Below, one piece after another: positions 51,201 to 64,000 of a DNA stretch of 64,000 nt. Position numbers and translations under genes: made by a program. The notes beneath the pieces were generated by a model. It was not told the origin of the DNA and did no database searches. It worked only from the letters and a program-made list of their open reading frames with translations. Numbering within the stretch: the stretch's first letter is position 1; each line of letters begins with the position of its first letter. The stretch is from Hypoxylon rubiginosum (Eukaryota; Ascomycota; Sordariomycetes; Xylariales; Hypoxylaceae): positions 1,101,421-1,165,420 of the forward strand of contig CADCXA010000037.1 in assembly GCA_902806565.1 (NCBI GenBank), written 5' to 3'.

Positions 51201-53963
51201 ATAAATTTTTTAACGGTTATAAAAATTTAGTTTTTTTTATATTTAAATTTAAGTTATTTATAATTTATATAATTATTAATAAAAATAATTATATATTTAA
51301 AATTAATAAGTTTTTTAATATTATAAAAAAAGATATTTATAAAAATAATTTATAATAAATAATATATTAAAATTAATAATTAATAATATATTTAATATTT
51401 AACTTTTAATTATATATAAATATTATAAAAAGGAAGTTATATTAAGATTTTTAAATAAAAACCGTAATAATAACAAGCTTTTTTAATTTTATTAAAATTT
51501 ATATATATAAACCTTTTATATATAAACTCGATGTTAATTATTATATATATAACATAAAATTAATATATAAAATTAAAAATTTTTACTAGCTTAAAAATCT
51601 TAAAATTATAATATTAATTTATTTTAATAAGCTTTTTTTTAGGATTGTTTTTAAAAATAAATATGTTTTTTATATTATTATAAATGATTTTTTTTTTTTA
51701 AATTAATTATTATTAATCAGATTAATTAAAAAAAAAAAGTAAAGCTAAACTTCGTGTTAAAAAATAATAATTAAGTTATTATTTTAATAGATTTTTATTA
51801 ATATAATATTAATTTTAAAAACTTTAATATTATTACTGGTTATTTTAAATATTCCCTTAAGTTATAAAAATGGTTAATATTTTATAAATTACTTAATATT
51901 ATTAATTAAATATATTAAATAATTTAAATTAAAAGCGTAAATATTATATAAAAAACTATAATAATATAAATTAAAGTTAATAACTATAAAAATATAAATG
52001 TTAAATTATAAAGTTATATAAATATTATTAATATTAATAATAAACGTAACTAATTTTATATTAAAATTAAAAAAATTACTTAGATTATCTAAAATATAAA
52101 AATTTATAAAACGAATTTAAAGTGGTGGTAAATATATAAAAACTTTAATATTAACTACTAAAAAACCTTTAAATATTTTAATAAATTTTAAAAACTTATT
52201 ATTATTATTTTTAATATTTTTCTTTTATTTAAGTTTAAGTTTTAAATAAGTAATTTAATATTTATCATTACTTTTTTTATAGTATTTTTTATAATAAAAA
52301 CATTAAAAAAAATTCTTAAAATATTTATAAATATAATTTTTAACTTTACAATTAATAATTTTAAACTTAATGTTAATTAAAATAAAATTATTATTTAAGT
52401 TTTTATTTTTATTAAATCTAATAGCGATATTATTATAAAAAATTTTAATATAAATTTTCTTATTATTATAACGTTAAATAAGTTTATTTTAAAATAAAAT
52501 CTAAATTAAAAATCTTTTAACGAAATCTTATTTAAGGAATTTATACTAATTAAAATATTAATTTTTTATAATATTAATTATAATAAAAAGCTTAAATTTA
52601 AACGAGATTTTAATATTAAGTTTTTTAAGGTAATTAATTATAAAAATAAAATTTATTTAGAATTTTTTAAAAGAAACTTTATTAGTAAGTTTAATATAAA
52701 AAATCTTATAATATAACTAAGGAATTAATTACTTAGATTTTTTTAATATAAATTTTATAATTTGTTTATAAAAAACGTGGGGATTTTTCTTTCTTTTTTT
52801 ATAATTTATAGCTTTAAGTAAAGTTTAAATATAAGGATTTATTAAAAATACTTAAAAAACTTATATATAATAAGCTTAATATTATTTTTAAGTTTTTTTT
52901 TAACGTTATTTTTAAGTATTATTTCAGTGTTTTTAATAAAATTTATATAATTTATATAAATTATAATAATATAAAATAAACGGTTTTATTTTTTAAAATT
53001 AAACTTATTTTTTAATAAAAGAAAAAAAAAAATAAAACTTAAATTAATTATAATAAGTAATAAATATAATAAAATAAATAAAAAAATATATTATTTCTAG
53101 CTTTTTTAAAAATATTATAATACTTACTTATATTATATTTTATAAGTTATATAATATTTATTATTATAATATTATATTTATTTTAAGTATTAATATTTAA
53201 TATATATTTTTAAAACATTTTTTAAATATTCTTTTTTAAGAAATTTTATATATATATAAATTACTTAATTAATTTAAAAGAAATTATCGGAAATTAAAAT
53301 AATTTATTAGAATTTACAGTTGGATTTTATAAAAACCGTTGTTTATTATTTTATTAGTTTTTTATATAAAATATAAAATTATATATTTATAAAATAAATA
53401 TTATTTTAATATATAAAAAATATTTAAATTAAAAGTTTTTAACTAATATTTTAAATTTAATAAATAGTTTAATATAAATAAAAGTTTTTAAGTAACTAAA
53501 TAAATTAATTATTTATAGGTTTAATTTAATAAATATAAAAAAAATAAATGGTTTTTAAAAACTAAGAATTTTAACGATAATTTTTAATAGTTAAAATAAA
53601 AAAATATAATAAATTAAAAATCTTAGATTTAATAAGGAAAAAGCTAATAATTTATATTAAATTATATGGTAAATTAAATTTATAATTTTTTAGTTAGTTT
53701 AATATTATTTATTTAAATTACTGATTTATAACTTTATATATAAATTTTAATATATTAATATTTACAAGTTAATATTTTACTGGGTTTTTACTATGAATTT
53801 TTTAAAACTAAAAATTTTACTATTAAAAGAAATAATAAACTACTAATTTAATATAAAATTACTACGATTTAAATAAAATTAATTATTTTAAATTTAATAT
53901 ATATTTTAATATAAAATAATTACTAAAAATATATAAAAAAAATGTTATAAAAAGCGTATAATT

Positions 53964-54113
53964 TATTACACTTATTTAAGAAATAATATAAATATAAAAA
54001 AATAATATAAAAAACTTGGTTTTTAAAAATTTAAATTAAATATAAAGTTAAGTTAAAAGTTTTTTAAAATATAAACTACTTTAAGTATATAAATTACGTG
54101 GGTGCCTGGAACA
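53964..54113 (+). repeat. Right LTR of element B
   Basis: 150 bp. It keeps ACGTGGGTGCCTGGAACA at its end, a useful unmutated reference for the family. Confidence 0.88.
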
Positions 54114-54118
54114 TTATA

Positions 54119-57100
54119 TTATAAAAATTCTTATAATTTTATAAATATTTATATATTAATATTTAAAATATATTAAATTTTTATAAAATAAATTTTTTAA
54201 TATAAATAAATTTTTATTTATTAAAAATATAAATTATATATAAAAATTTTTTTTTTAATAATATTTAAAAACGTTTTTTATTATTTAATATAACTTAATA
54301 TTTTAAGTTATTTAATTAAATATTTATATATATAAAAATAAGTATTTTTTTTAAAGTTTTTATTTTTTTAATAAAAAGTATTTAAATTATTAAAAAGATT
54401 TTTTTTTTTTCTTTTAAAATTAATATATATTTTTTTATTTTTTTACTTTTTATATTCACTATTATTTTAATATTAAATATTATTAATAATTTAATACATT
54501 TTTTAATTTAATAAATATATTTTAATATAAAAATTATAATAAATAATAATAATAATAAAAATAAAAATAATAATAAAAATAATAAATTAAATAAAAAATA
54601 TTATTTTAATTTAATAAAAAATAAAAGTATTTATAATATTAACGTTTATATTAATATTTTTAAAAACTTTACAAATAAAATTAATTAAAATTCTTTTAAT
54701 ATAAATTTAATATTATAATAAATAAATAATTTATTTATTTAAATATTTATTAATATAATTTAAAAAGAATTTATATTAATTTAATTTAATAATATTAAAA
54801 CTATTTAAAGAATTTAATTAAAAGTTTTTAAAAATAATAATAATATTATTATATTTTATACTTTTTAATTTATATAAAATAATATTAAAATTCTTTATTT
54901 ATAATATTATAATTTTAATAAAAATAAACTTATTATTAATTTAAAAAATATTATTTATATAAATATTTCTTATTCTTTTAATTTTCTTTATTTTTTTACG
55001 TTTTATTATATAATAAAATAATAATTTAAATTAAATATTATAATTATTATAATTTAATTTATTAATAAATAACTAATATTAAAAATATTATTTATATAAT
55101 AAATATTTTATTATTTTAAAGTAATAAAAATATTATAATATATTAATTAAAATTAATATAATATTATAATATTTATTTATAATATAATATTTATTAAAAT
55201 TAAATATTTTTTTTAATAATTAAAATTAATATTAATTTTAATAATTTATATAAAAATTTATATAAAATTTTTTATAAAAGATTAATAATTATTATATAAA
55301 ATAATATATATAATATATTTTATAATTAAATTAAAAAATACTTTTAATAATTAATTATAATATTAATTAAAATAAATAAATATTTATTATAATTATTTTA
55401 ATTATTTTTATATATAAAATAAAAATATATATAATAAATTTATTTTTTATAATAAAAATAAATAAAATAAAAATAATAAATAAAAAACTAATAAAATGAT
55501 ATTTATTATTATATTTATTATAAAAATAATAAATAAAATAATTAAAAAATTAATTAAAAAATTAATTAATATAATAATAAATATAATAATAAATATAATA
55601 ATAAATATAATAATAAATATAATAATAAATATAATAATTAATATAATTATAAATATAATTATAATAATAAGTATTAATATAATAATTAATAAAAATAATT
55701 ATATTTATATAATTTATAATTTTATATTAATATATATTTATTATAATAAAATATATTAAATAAAATAAAAATAAAAATATATTAAAATAAATTAATTTTA
55801 AATTTAATTTAAAAAGTTATTTAAATTTTATTTATTATAAACTTTATTTAATAATATATAAATATTATTAAATAAAACTTTTATTAAAAACTAAATTATT
55901 TTTATATTTATATATTTATTAAAATATTAAACATAAAATTTAATATTTATTTAAAATATAAATTTAAATATTTATATTATTTAACTTATAAATTTTTATT
56001 TTTATTAATAATTTTTTTAAATTTAAAGAAATTTAATTAATTAATTATTATAATAAGTTATTACTTTTTAATTATAATTATTTTAAATTTAATATTTATT
56101 TTAAATTTGAAAAAATATATATATATAAGTTTATATAAATATAAAAACTAAATAAATATTAATTAATTATATATTTTTAAATAATTTTAAATATATTATA
56201 AAAAAATAAAAAAATATTATATAATAATTTAATAAAATAAAAATTAAATTATATAAATAAATAAAATTTATATTTTATATTTAAAAATATAATTTAAATA
56301 ATTTTATATAAATAATTAAAATTAATATAAATATTTAAATAATTAAAAAAAACTTATAATTTAATATTTTAATTAAAAATAGTTTTTTTAAATTATTTAA
56401 AATTAATATTAATTATAAAATAAATAACTTATTTTTTATATAATTTAACGGTTTTTATAATTTTTTTAAGTTTAATTTAAATGTTATTTTTATATATATA
56501 AAATAATAAATATATAAAAAATAATAATTTTTTTAAAAAATATAATATATATATAAATAAATTATAAATTATTATTAACTAATTATAACTTTTATTTTTT
56601 AATTATATATAATATAATTATAAATATTATTATAAATATTAAAACTTTATATATATTAATAGTAAAAAATATTTTAAAGAATTTTATAATAATTTTTAAA
56701 AAAACCTAATTAAAATATATAATTAAAAATATTAAAAGCGGTTATATTACTTTTAATTAAAAAATAAGTTTAATTATATTTATAATAATTATAATAATAA
56801 TTATTTTATTTATAATAATAATAATTTTAATAAATAATATATTAAATATTATTAATTTAATTATAAATATTTAAATATTTATAAAAATTAATTAAAACTT
56901 TAATATTATTAATATAAATATTAATTTATTTAATATTAAATTTAACTTAATTTTTATTTTAATAATTATAATTATAAATATTATTTTATAAATATATTAA
57001 ATAAACTTTAATAAATTAGTTTTTAATAATTAAAATAATATAAATAATATATTATTTATTAATATTATATATAATATAATTATAAATAAATAAATAATTA

Positions 57101-60080
57101 TTATATAATTTTTTTTATAAAATAATATAATATTAATAATATAAATATTATTAATAAATATTATATATAATATAATTATAATTAATTAATTAAAATTAAT
57201 AAAACTAATAACATATAAATTTAATTATTATTTATAAATTCTAAAAATTTATTTTAATTTAAAAATAAAAAAAACCGTTTAATTTATTAAAATATATAAT
57301 TAAAAAAATATTTATATATATATAATAAATAAAAACTTATTAAAAAATTTATTAATATTATAATAATATATTTTAAGTTTTAAATAAATTAAAACATTAT
57401 TAATATCTTTTTAAAAAAACCACTTAAATTTTTTTTTTTAATAATTAATAAGATTATAAACTTAGTTTTAAATTATATTTATTAAATAAAAAAAATTAAA
57501 ACTTTTTTAATAAAACTTATAATTTATTATATAAATAAAAACAAATAAAATAAATAAATTAATTAATATTATTTATATATTTATTATTTATTATTTAATA
57601 TATTATTTATAAAGTTTAAAAAAATTAAATAATAATAAGTTTTTAAGGTTTAATAAAATAATAATTTTAAATAATTACTTTTTATTATTATAAGTAAAAG
57701 TAATATTTTTTTTTATAATAAATATTTTATTATAATTATTAATATTATAATATTCTTTTATTAATTTTAAATTTATTTAAAATTTTATAATTATTTTATA
57801 TTAATTAATAAATAAAAATTAAATTAATTTATTATTATATTAATAAAAAATTTTAATTTATTTATATATATTTAAAAATATATAAATAAGTTATTATAAA
57901 AATATATATAATATATTTAAATTTTTATTAATAATAATAAATTTTTTTTTAATAATATAAAAAAATATTAAAATTATTTTATATTAATTTTTATTTTTTT
58001 TATAAAAAAAGTATTTTTAAATTACTAAAAAACTTATTTATTAATTATTTTTTAATAAAATTATAAAACTTTTAAATAAATATTTTTAAATTATTTTTTA
58101 TAGAAAATCGTTTAATTATATTTTAAAAATTTTTAGCTTTTTAATAATTAAAAGTTTTAAAATAATATTTTAATATTAATAAACTTTTATATATATTTAT
58201 TTTATATTATATATAATTATTTAAGTTTTTATAAAAATATAAAATAACTTTTTAATAAAAAATAAATAAATAAACTATCTAATAAATAATAATTTTAATG
58301 AAAAATAAATATATTATAAATTAATATATTATAAATTTAGTTTTATAAAACTTATATTTTTTAAAGTTATTTAAAATATTATTTATTTAAATATAATTTT
58401 TTATTATTATAATTTTATTAAAAAATTATTTTTATAAATTAATAAATTTTTAAAAAAAAAATTTAACGTAATAAGTTTTAACTTTAAAAGTAATTAAAAA
58501 TAAAAACCTAATAAAATAATATTTATATAATCTATTTAATTAATTATATATTTAAATTAATATTTTTTATTTTTTAAAATATAAAATAATTTTTTTACTT
58601 TAAAAGCATTTTATTTTATTTAAATAATAAAAAAGTTTTATATAATAATATAATTATTAAATTTATTTATAATTATTTTTATAAATTATATAACTATAAA
58701 AAATATTATTAATTAAAAAGATTTATTATAATATCAATTAATTATATTATTAAATAACTTATAAATTTATTATTTTTTAAAATATTTTAATTATATATTT
58801 AATATATTAAGTTATTTTTATATTTTATTAAATATAAAAAATATAATTAATAAATTTAAAAAATTTAATAAACTTATTATAATAAACGATATATAATTTT
58901 TAATAAAACTTATTATAAATAGATTTATAAAATATAAATTTAAAAATAATTACTAAATAAATAAAAAGTTATTTTATATTATAAAAAAAAAATATAATTT
59001 TATTAAAAGATTTATTAATAATTTATTTTACTTTAAATATTAATTAAATTAAAAAAAAATATATATTATATAAATTAATTTAAAATATATTAATAAAAAT
59101 ATATAATAATAAATATTATTTTAATAAATATATAATAATATAAAAATTAAAAAAATATATTATTTTTTATAAATTATATTTTATTAAAAAAATATTTTTA
59201 ATTTTATTTAATATATAAATTAAATTAAATATTACACGTTAAATTATAAAATAATTATTAACTTATTTAATTAAAATATTTTTTATTATTATATATTATT
59301 ATAATTAATTTTATTATTAAGTTTTTAAAAATATTTAACGTAAAAACTTTATAATAATTAAAAGAAAATTAAAAATATTATAATATTTTTAATATTATAA
59401 TAATTAATATATATTTTACTTTAAAATAAATAATACCAATTTTTAAAAATAAATATTATATTATAAAAAAATAAATTATTATATTTATAATTTAATTTTT
59501 TTAATAAATTAAAAAATTCTTAAAAATATTACTTTAAACTAAGATTAAAATTTCACTTTTAATTTTTTAAAAAATATATAAAAAATATTAAAAACTTATT
59601 TATTAATAATAATAATATATTATTTATAAACGAATAAACTATTAAAATAATAAAATTAAACTACTAACATTATTATTTATTATTATTATTTTATATATTT
59701 TAATTTAAATTAATTAAATATAATATAAATATTTGAATAAAAGTTAAATAATATATATTTTATAATTATTAAATTATTATTTTATAAATAAATTTTTTAT
59801 TATAAACTATTTAAATTATTAAAACTTATTATAAATATAAATATATAAAAGTTTAAAAATATTTAATTTATAAAAAAACATTTTTATTAAAACGTTAAAT
59901 TATTAATAAATATTATTATAATTAAAATTAAATATTATAATAATATAAAATATAAATTTTATAAATTTATAATAAATAATATAATTTTATTTTATTTATA
60001 TAAAAAATATTATTTATTGAAATAACTTTTTAGGAAATTTTTTTTAATAATAAATAAAATTTTATTATATTATTAAATAT
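54119..60080. other. AT-rich region without resolvable genes
   Basis: The first 75 bp or so repeats the sequence next to element A (40767 onward, continuing at 47175). After that I find only A/T sequence with scattered GC dinucleotides and a 12-bp tandem repeat at 55571. No LTR pair could be closed here by eye. It is likely older transposon debris. Confidence 0.6.
55571..55666. repeat. 12-bp tandem repeat (ATAATAATAAAT)
   Basis: Five perfect 12-bp units at 55571-55630, then three variant units. It creates an 87-codon Ile/Asn-rich open frame (55496-55759) that is not a gene. Confidence 0.88.
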
Positions 60081-60342
60081 TATTATAATATAAATTTAAA
60101 TATTTATAACTTATATATATAATTTATATATAAATATTATTTTATTAATTTATAAGTTAAAATTAAAAGTAAAATATATATAATATTTTAAATATATATA
60201 TATTAATAAAAAATAAGTTATTTTAAAATAATTATATATATAACTTATAGATTTTTTTTTTTAGTTTTTTATATTTAAATACGTTTATTTATTTTTAAAT
60301 AATTAAGTTTAATCTTTTTATTTATTTAAATAATACATAATA
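60081..60342 (-). repeat. Inverted copy of the element A LTR
   Basis: Reverse complement of the element A LTR over its full length (262 bp). It may be the left end of a minus-strand relative whose other LTR is at 62922, but flanking duplications do not match. Confidence 0.82.
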
Positions 60343-60676
60343 AATATATTAAATAATTAATATATAAGTTTAATTTATTTAATAATTATAAATTTTATTT
60401 TATAATTTTAATATATTATTTTATTATAAAATTAAAATTAAATAAAATAAATTTATTTAAAAAAATATTACTATTTTTAAAATTAATTAAAATAAATTAA
60501 AATATAAATAATAATAATAAAAATATTTATAAAAACTATTAAATTATTATTAAAAATAAAAAAATAAACGTAAAAAAAAATTCTTATTTTTTAAAAAAAT
60601 ATAAAAAACTTAATTAACTAAAAAAAAATAAAACTTAAATAAAACTTAAATAAAAAAAGAAATTAAAAAAAATAAA

Positions 60677-61023
60677 TAAATAAAATAAATAAAATAAATA
60701 AAATAAATAAAATAAATAAAATAAATAAAATAAATAAAATAAATAAAATAAATAAAATAAATAAAATAAATAAAATAAATAAAATAAATAAAATAAATAA
60801 AATAAATAAAATAAATAAAATAAATAAAATAAATAAAATAAATAAAATAAATAAAATAAATAAAATAAATAAAATAAATAAAATAAATAAAATAAATAAA
60901 ATAAATAAAATAAATAAAATAAATAAAATAAATAAAATAAATAAAATAAATAAAATAAATAAAATAAATAAAATAAATAAAATAAATAAAATAAATAAAA
61001 TAAATAAAATAAATAAAATAAAA
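60677..61023. repeat. Perfect 9-bp A/T minisatellite, about 38 copies
   Basis: T residues recur at alternating 4- and 5-bp spacing, so the unit is AAATAAAAT (9 bp). The 347-bp array is without a single deviation: lines of sequence 180 bp apart are identical. It contains no C or G. Confidence 0.97.
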
Positions 61024-61193
61024 CCTTAAAATATAAATTTTAAATTATATATTAAAATATATATTAAAATATATTTATATATAATTAATATATTATTCTT
61101 TTAAATTTTAATTAATTATTTGTTAATATATTATTTTTTTATTTTTTTAAATTAAATTTTTTAATTTGTTTTTAATTTTTTTTAAAGTATATT
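61024..61193 (+). repeat. Dispersed repeat S, copy 2
   Basis: Same sequence family as 33862-34025 and 61757-61948; it abuts the minisatellite directly. Confidence 0.72.
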
Positions 61194-61756
61194 AATAATT
61201 ATATTATTTTTATATTAATTATAATAAAATTTAAAAATTATAATTAATAAATTAAGCTTTAAATATTTTATTATATATAATAAAAATTTTAATTTTTAAT
61301 TATTAATAAAAATAAAAAACTTAGTTAAATTAAAAAATATATTAATAATTAAAAAATTAAATAATAAAATTAAAAAAAAAATTATTAATTTTATTTTTAA
61401 TAATTATATAATTGTTATTTTAATAAAAAAATAAAATTTAAAAATTATAGTTTTATAAATTTTAAAAAACTATTTAAATTTCAATATTATATTTTATTAT
61501 ATAATATTATAAAACTAATAAATATATTTATAATTAAATTAAAAATTAAAATAAATATAAATAATTTTAATTTTAATTTTATATTAAAATTTAAAAAGTT
61601 TATTAATAAATATAATATTTTTAAAAATAAAAGTATTATTTTAATATTTAAAAATTAAGAAATAAAAATAAATTTTATTAATAAATAATAATAATACGGC
61701 CTAATAAAGAAATAATATAAATAAAAATAAATAAAAGAAATAAAATAAGTGCGGGG

Positions 61757-61948
61757 TATATAAACTTAAAAAAGTATAACTTTAAAATATAAACTTTAAA
61801 TTATATATTAAAATATATTTATATATAATTAATATGTTACCGTTTTAAGTTTTAATAGATTATTTTATTATATATTATTTTTTCACTTTTTTAAATTAAC
61901 TTTTTCGTTTTTTTTTATATTTTTTTTAAAGTATATTAAATAAGTTTA
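61757..61948 (+). repeat. Dispersed repeat S, copy 3
   Basis: The least mutated copy (retains TTACCGTTTTAAG and a GTGCGGGG just upstream at about 61750). With copy 2, 733 bp away in the same direction, it may be part of a short element. Confidence 0.72.
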
Positions 61949-62921
61949 ATTTAAATTAATTTATAGTTATTTTTTAAAAATAAAAAACTAAGAATTTTTT
62001 AATTAAAATTATAAAACATTTATAAAAAAAATTTTATAATATATTATTATAGTTTTTAATTTTATAAATAAATATTAAATTTATATAAGTTTTATAAAAT
62101 TATTTATAATTTATTTATTAGTTAAATTATTAAGATATAATATAAATAATAAAAAGGTTTTAAAAATTAATAACTAAATTAATATTTTTAAAAAACTTAA
62201 ATTTTTTTATATTTTAAATTAATTTAAAACTTATTATAAATAATAAAATAATTATAAAAAGAAATTATATAATTTAAAATAAAAATCAAACTTTTATAAT
62301 AAAAAAAATAACTTTATTTATAAAAATAAAAAATAAAAAAATTTCATTTATAAAATATTTAAATAAATATATTAATTATAAATATTTCATGTAATTTTTA
62401 AATTTATTACTAAAAAATTAAAAGCTTTTAAATAATTTTAATAATATTTTTATATATAATATATAATATATTATTATAATATAAATAAATTTTTATTTTT
62501 TAAAATTAATATTTATTTTAAAATATAAAAGTTTATAATATTTTAATTTAAAAATAAATAAAATAAGTTTTTTATATTAAAAAAATATTATATTTATTAT
62601 TTATATTTAAAATAATTTTATTTAAAAAAAATATAAATTAATAAAAATTAAAAAAGCTTATTTAATTTTTTAAAAAGTTAATTATAATATTTATAAATTA
62701 TATAATAATAGAAAAAGAAATTTTATATATAAATATATAAAATTTAAATTAAATAAATCTTAAACTTATAAATATAATAAATTATTTATTTTAATTTAAA
62801 TTATAAATATTTTATATTTTAAAATTATTAAATATAATATTAAATGTTTTATTTTAACTTTTTATATTTATTAAATTAAAAAAAAACAATTTTTATAAAT
62901 GTTATTAATAAATTTAAAATT

Positions 62922-63186
62922 TATTATAATATAAACCTAGATATTTATAACTTATATATATAGCTTATATATAAACGTTATTTTATTAATTTAAAAGTTA
63001 AAATTAAAACTAAAATATATATAATATTTTAAATAAATATATATTAATAAAAAATAAGTTATTTTAAAATAATTATATATATAACTTATAAACTTTTTCT
63101 TTTTTTAGTTTTTTATATTTAAATACGCTTATTTATTTTTAAATAACTAAGTTTAGTTTTTTTATTTATTTAAATAATATGTAATA
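62922..63186 (-). repeat. Inverted copy of the element A LTR, least mutated
   Basis: 265 bp, reverse complement of the element A LTR, and keeps several C/G positions lost elsewhere (CTAG, ACG, ATACGC). It could serve as a reference for the family consensus. Confidence 0.83.
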
Positions 63187-64000
63187 ATAATATTTAAAAT
63201 AATTTTAATATATAATATTATATAATAAATAAAAAATTAAATAAAATTATAATAATTATAATAATTAAAAATAAATTCAAAGTTAAAATTATTAAAAAAT
63301 ACATGGAAAATTATAAATATAATATAATTTATAAAATCCTTAAAAAATGAAAAATTAAATTAAACCTACGTTTAATTTAAAAAATAATAATAAAACAAAT
63401 AATAACGTTAAAAATAATAATAAAAAACTTATAACTTTATTTTTATTTATTTTATAAAAAAAACTTTTATATTATATAAATTTTAATAAAAATAAAAAAC
63501 TTTAAATATTTTAAAATTATATATAATTAATATTAAAATATATTTATAATAATAAATATTATTTTAATAAAAATAAAATAATAAATAATATTTAAAGTAA
63601 TTTTTTTATAAATATTAATATATTAAAAAGTTTATATAATATTATAAAATATATTAAAGAAATTAATAAAATAAAAGCTTAATATTAAATAATTTAATAT
63701 TAATTAAAACCTTTTTAATATTATATTATATTATTATTTTAAATATAATTATAAATATATTAAAAATAAAATTAAAAGATATATTTTTATTTATTTTAAA
63801 ATAAAGAATCTTTAATTACTATATAATAATTTTTTATAAATTTAATAAAAAACGTTATTAATATTAAAAAATATTATTAATATAATAAAAAAATAAATAA
63901 TAATATTACTTAAAATATTAAAATATATAAATTAATAATTATTATTATAAATTATTTTTAATAATTATTATAAATTTATTTTAAATTTATAAAAATAATT
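63187..64000. other. AT-rich end of the window
   Basis: 814 bp of A/T sequence with a few C/G-bearing words near 63300-63420. No repeat partner or gene is recognised; the block continues past the window. Confidence 0.5.

Larger units (their letters stand above)
48052..54113. mobile_element. LTR retrotransposon B (6.06 kb), RIP-saturated
   Basis: Direct repeats of exactly 150 bp (48052-48201 and 53964-54113). The left starts TGTTATATTTATTT and ends in AAATA; the right starts TATTACACTTATTT and ends GGAACA. The intact dinucleotides TG (left) and CA (right) mark canonical TG…CA ends. The 5-bp duplication TTATA is present on both sides (48047-48051 and 54114-54118). The interior is eroded; I cannot assign coding domains with confidence. 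Confidence 0.88.
33194..64000. other. AT-rich, RIP-mutated heterochromatin-like block
   Basis: Base composition shifts within about 100 bp (33,250-33,350) from mixed to nearly all A/T, and stays so to the window end. Stop codons occur in every frame every few codons. CpA and TpG are nearly absent outside the copia element, while the remaining C lies mainly in CpT, CpG or CpC context and G in ApG; this matches CpA-to-TpA RIP taken close to saturation. The content is nested transposon remains, itemised separately. The first 450 bp (33,310-33,760) is A/T sequence with no resolvable repeat partner. Confidence 0.93.

Noticed and set aside
55496..55759. 87-codon Ile/Asn-rich open frame in the AT block
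   Set aside because: It is the translation of a 12-bp A/T tandem repeat in a RIP-saturated region; no protein character.
60677..61023. Regular short repeats as a CRISPR-like array
   Set aside because: There are no spacers; it is a plain tandem minisatellite in a eukaryote.
60081..63186. Inverted LTR pair as one complete element
   Set aside because: The outer 5-bp flanks (AATAT and ATAAT) do not match, and the interior is too short and contains unrelated repeats.

Overview
The window is nuclear DNA of a filamentous ascomycete (Pezizomycotina, most likely Sordariomycetes-like). The evidence is short GT-AG introns of about 50-130 bp, fungal-specific orthologues (Neo1, Hat2, Xrn1, Nrp1, Pmp3, glycogen synthase), and a large block carrying the signature of repeat-induced point mutation (RIP). 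It has two compartments.

Bases 1 to about 33,300 are an ordinary gene-rich euchromatic segment. I could rebuild eleven genes with their introns. In order they are: the 3' part of a YHR202W-type metallophosphoesterase/5'-nucleotidase (+), a small conserved protein (-), a ZNG1/COG0523 metal-chaperone GTPase (+), an F-box/LRR protein (-), glycogen synthase (-), the Neo1-type P4-ATPase flippase (-), the Hat2/RbAp48 WD40 histone chaperone (-), the 5'-3' exoribonuclease Xrn1 (+), an Nrp1-type RNA-binding protein (-), a Pmp3/Sna-type proteolipid (+) and an unknown basic, low-complexity protein (+). They do not form an operon or a biosynthetic cluster. Two non-autonomous DNA transposons sit in the gaps: a 235-bp TA-flanked MITE at 2744-2978 and a 979-bp Mutator-like MITE at 19050-20028 with 116-bp terminal inverted repeats and a 9-bp target duplication.

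From about 33,300 to the window end (30.7 kb, continuing beyond it) the DNA is almost pure A+T, with no intact gene. CpA/TpG are nearly absent, while the residual C and G lie in CpT/ApG and CpG contexts, as expected after RIP. In it I resolved three nested or adjacent LTR retrotransposons from LTR pairs and 5-bp target duplications. Element A is 34254-40761 (LTR about 266 bp, duplication ATTAT). A younger Ty1/copia element is 40830-47174 (LTR 211 bp, duplication AATTT), whose gag-integrase-RT-RNase H relics are still readable. Element B is 48052-54113 (LTR 150 bp, duplication TTATA). There are also extra copies of the element A LTR, a second dispersed repeat, an inverted-repeat remnant and a perfect 9-bp A/T minisatellite.

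The most interesting observations lie in this block. The copia element is mutated in alternating strand-specific tracts, and its two LTRs are mutated mostly on opposite strands. A paralogous empty site confirms its insertion point. Elements A and B inserted one base apart in two copies of the same host repeat. The minisatellite has stayed perfect because it has no C or G for RIP to act on.
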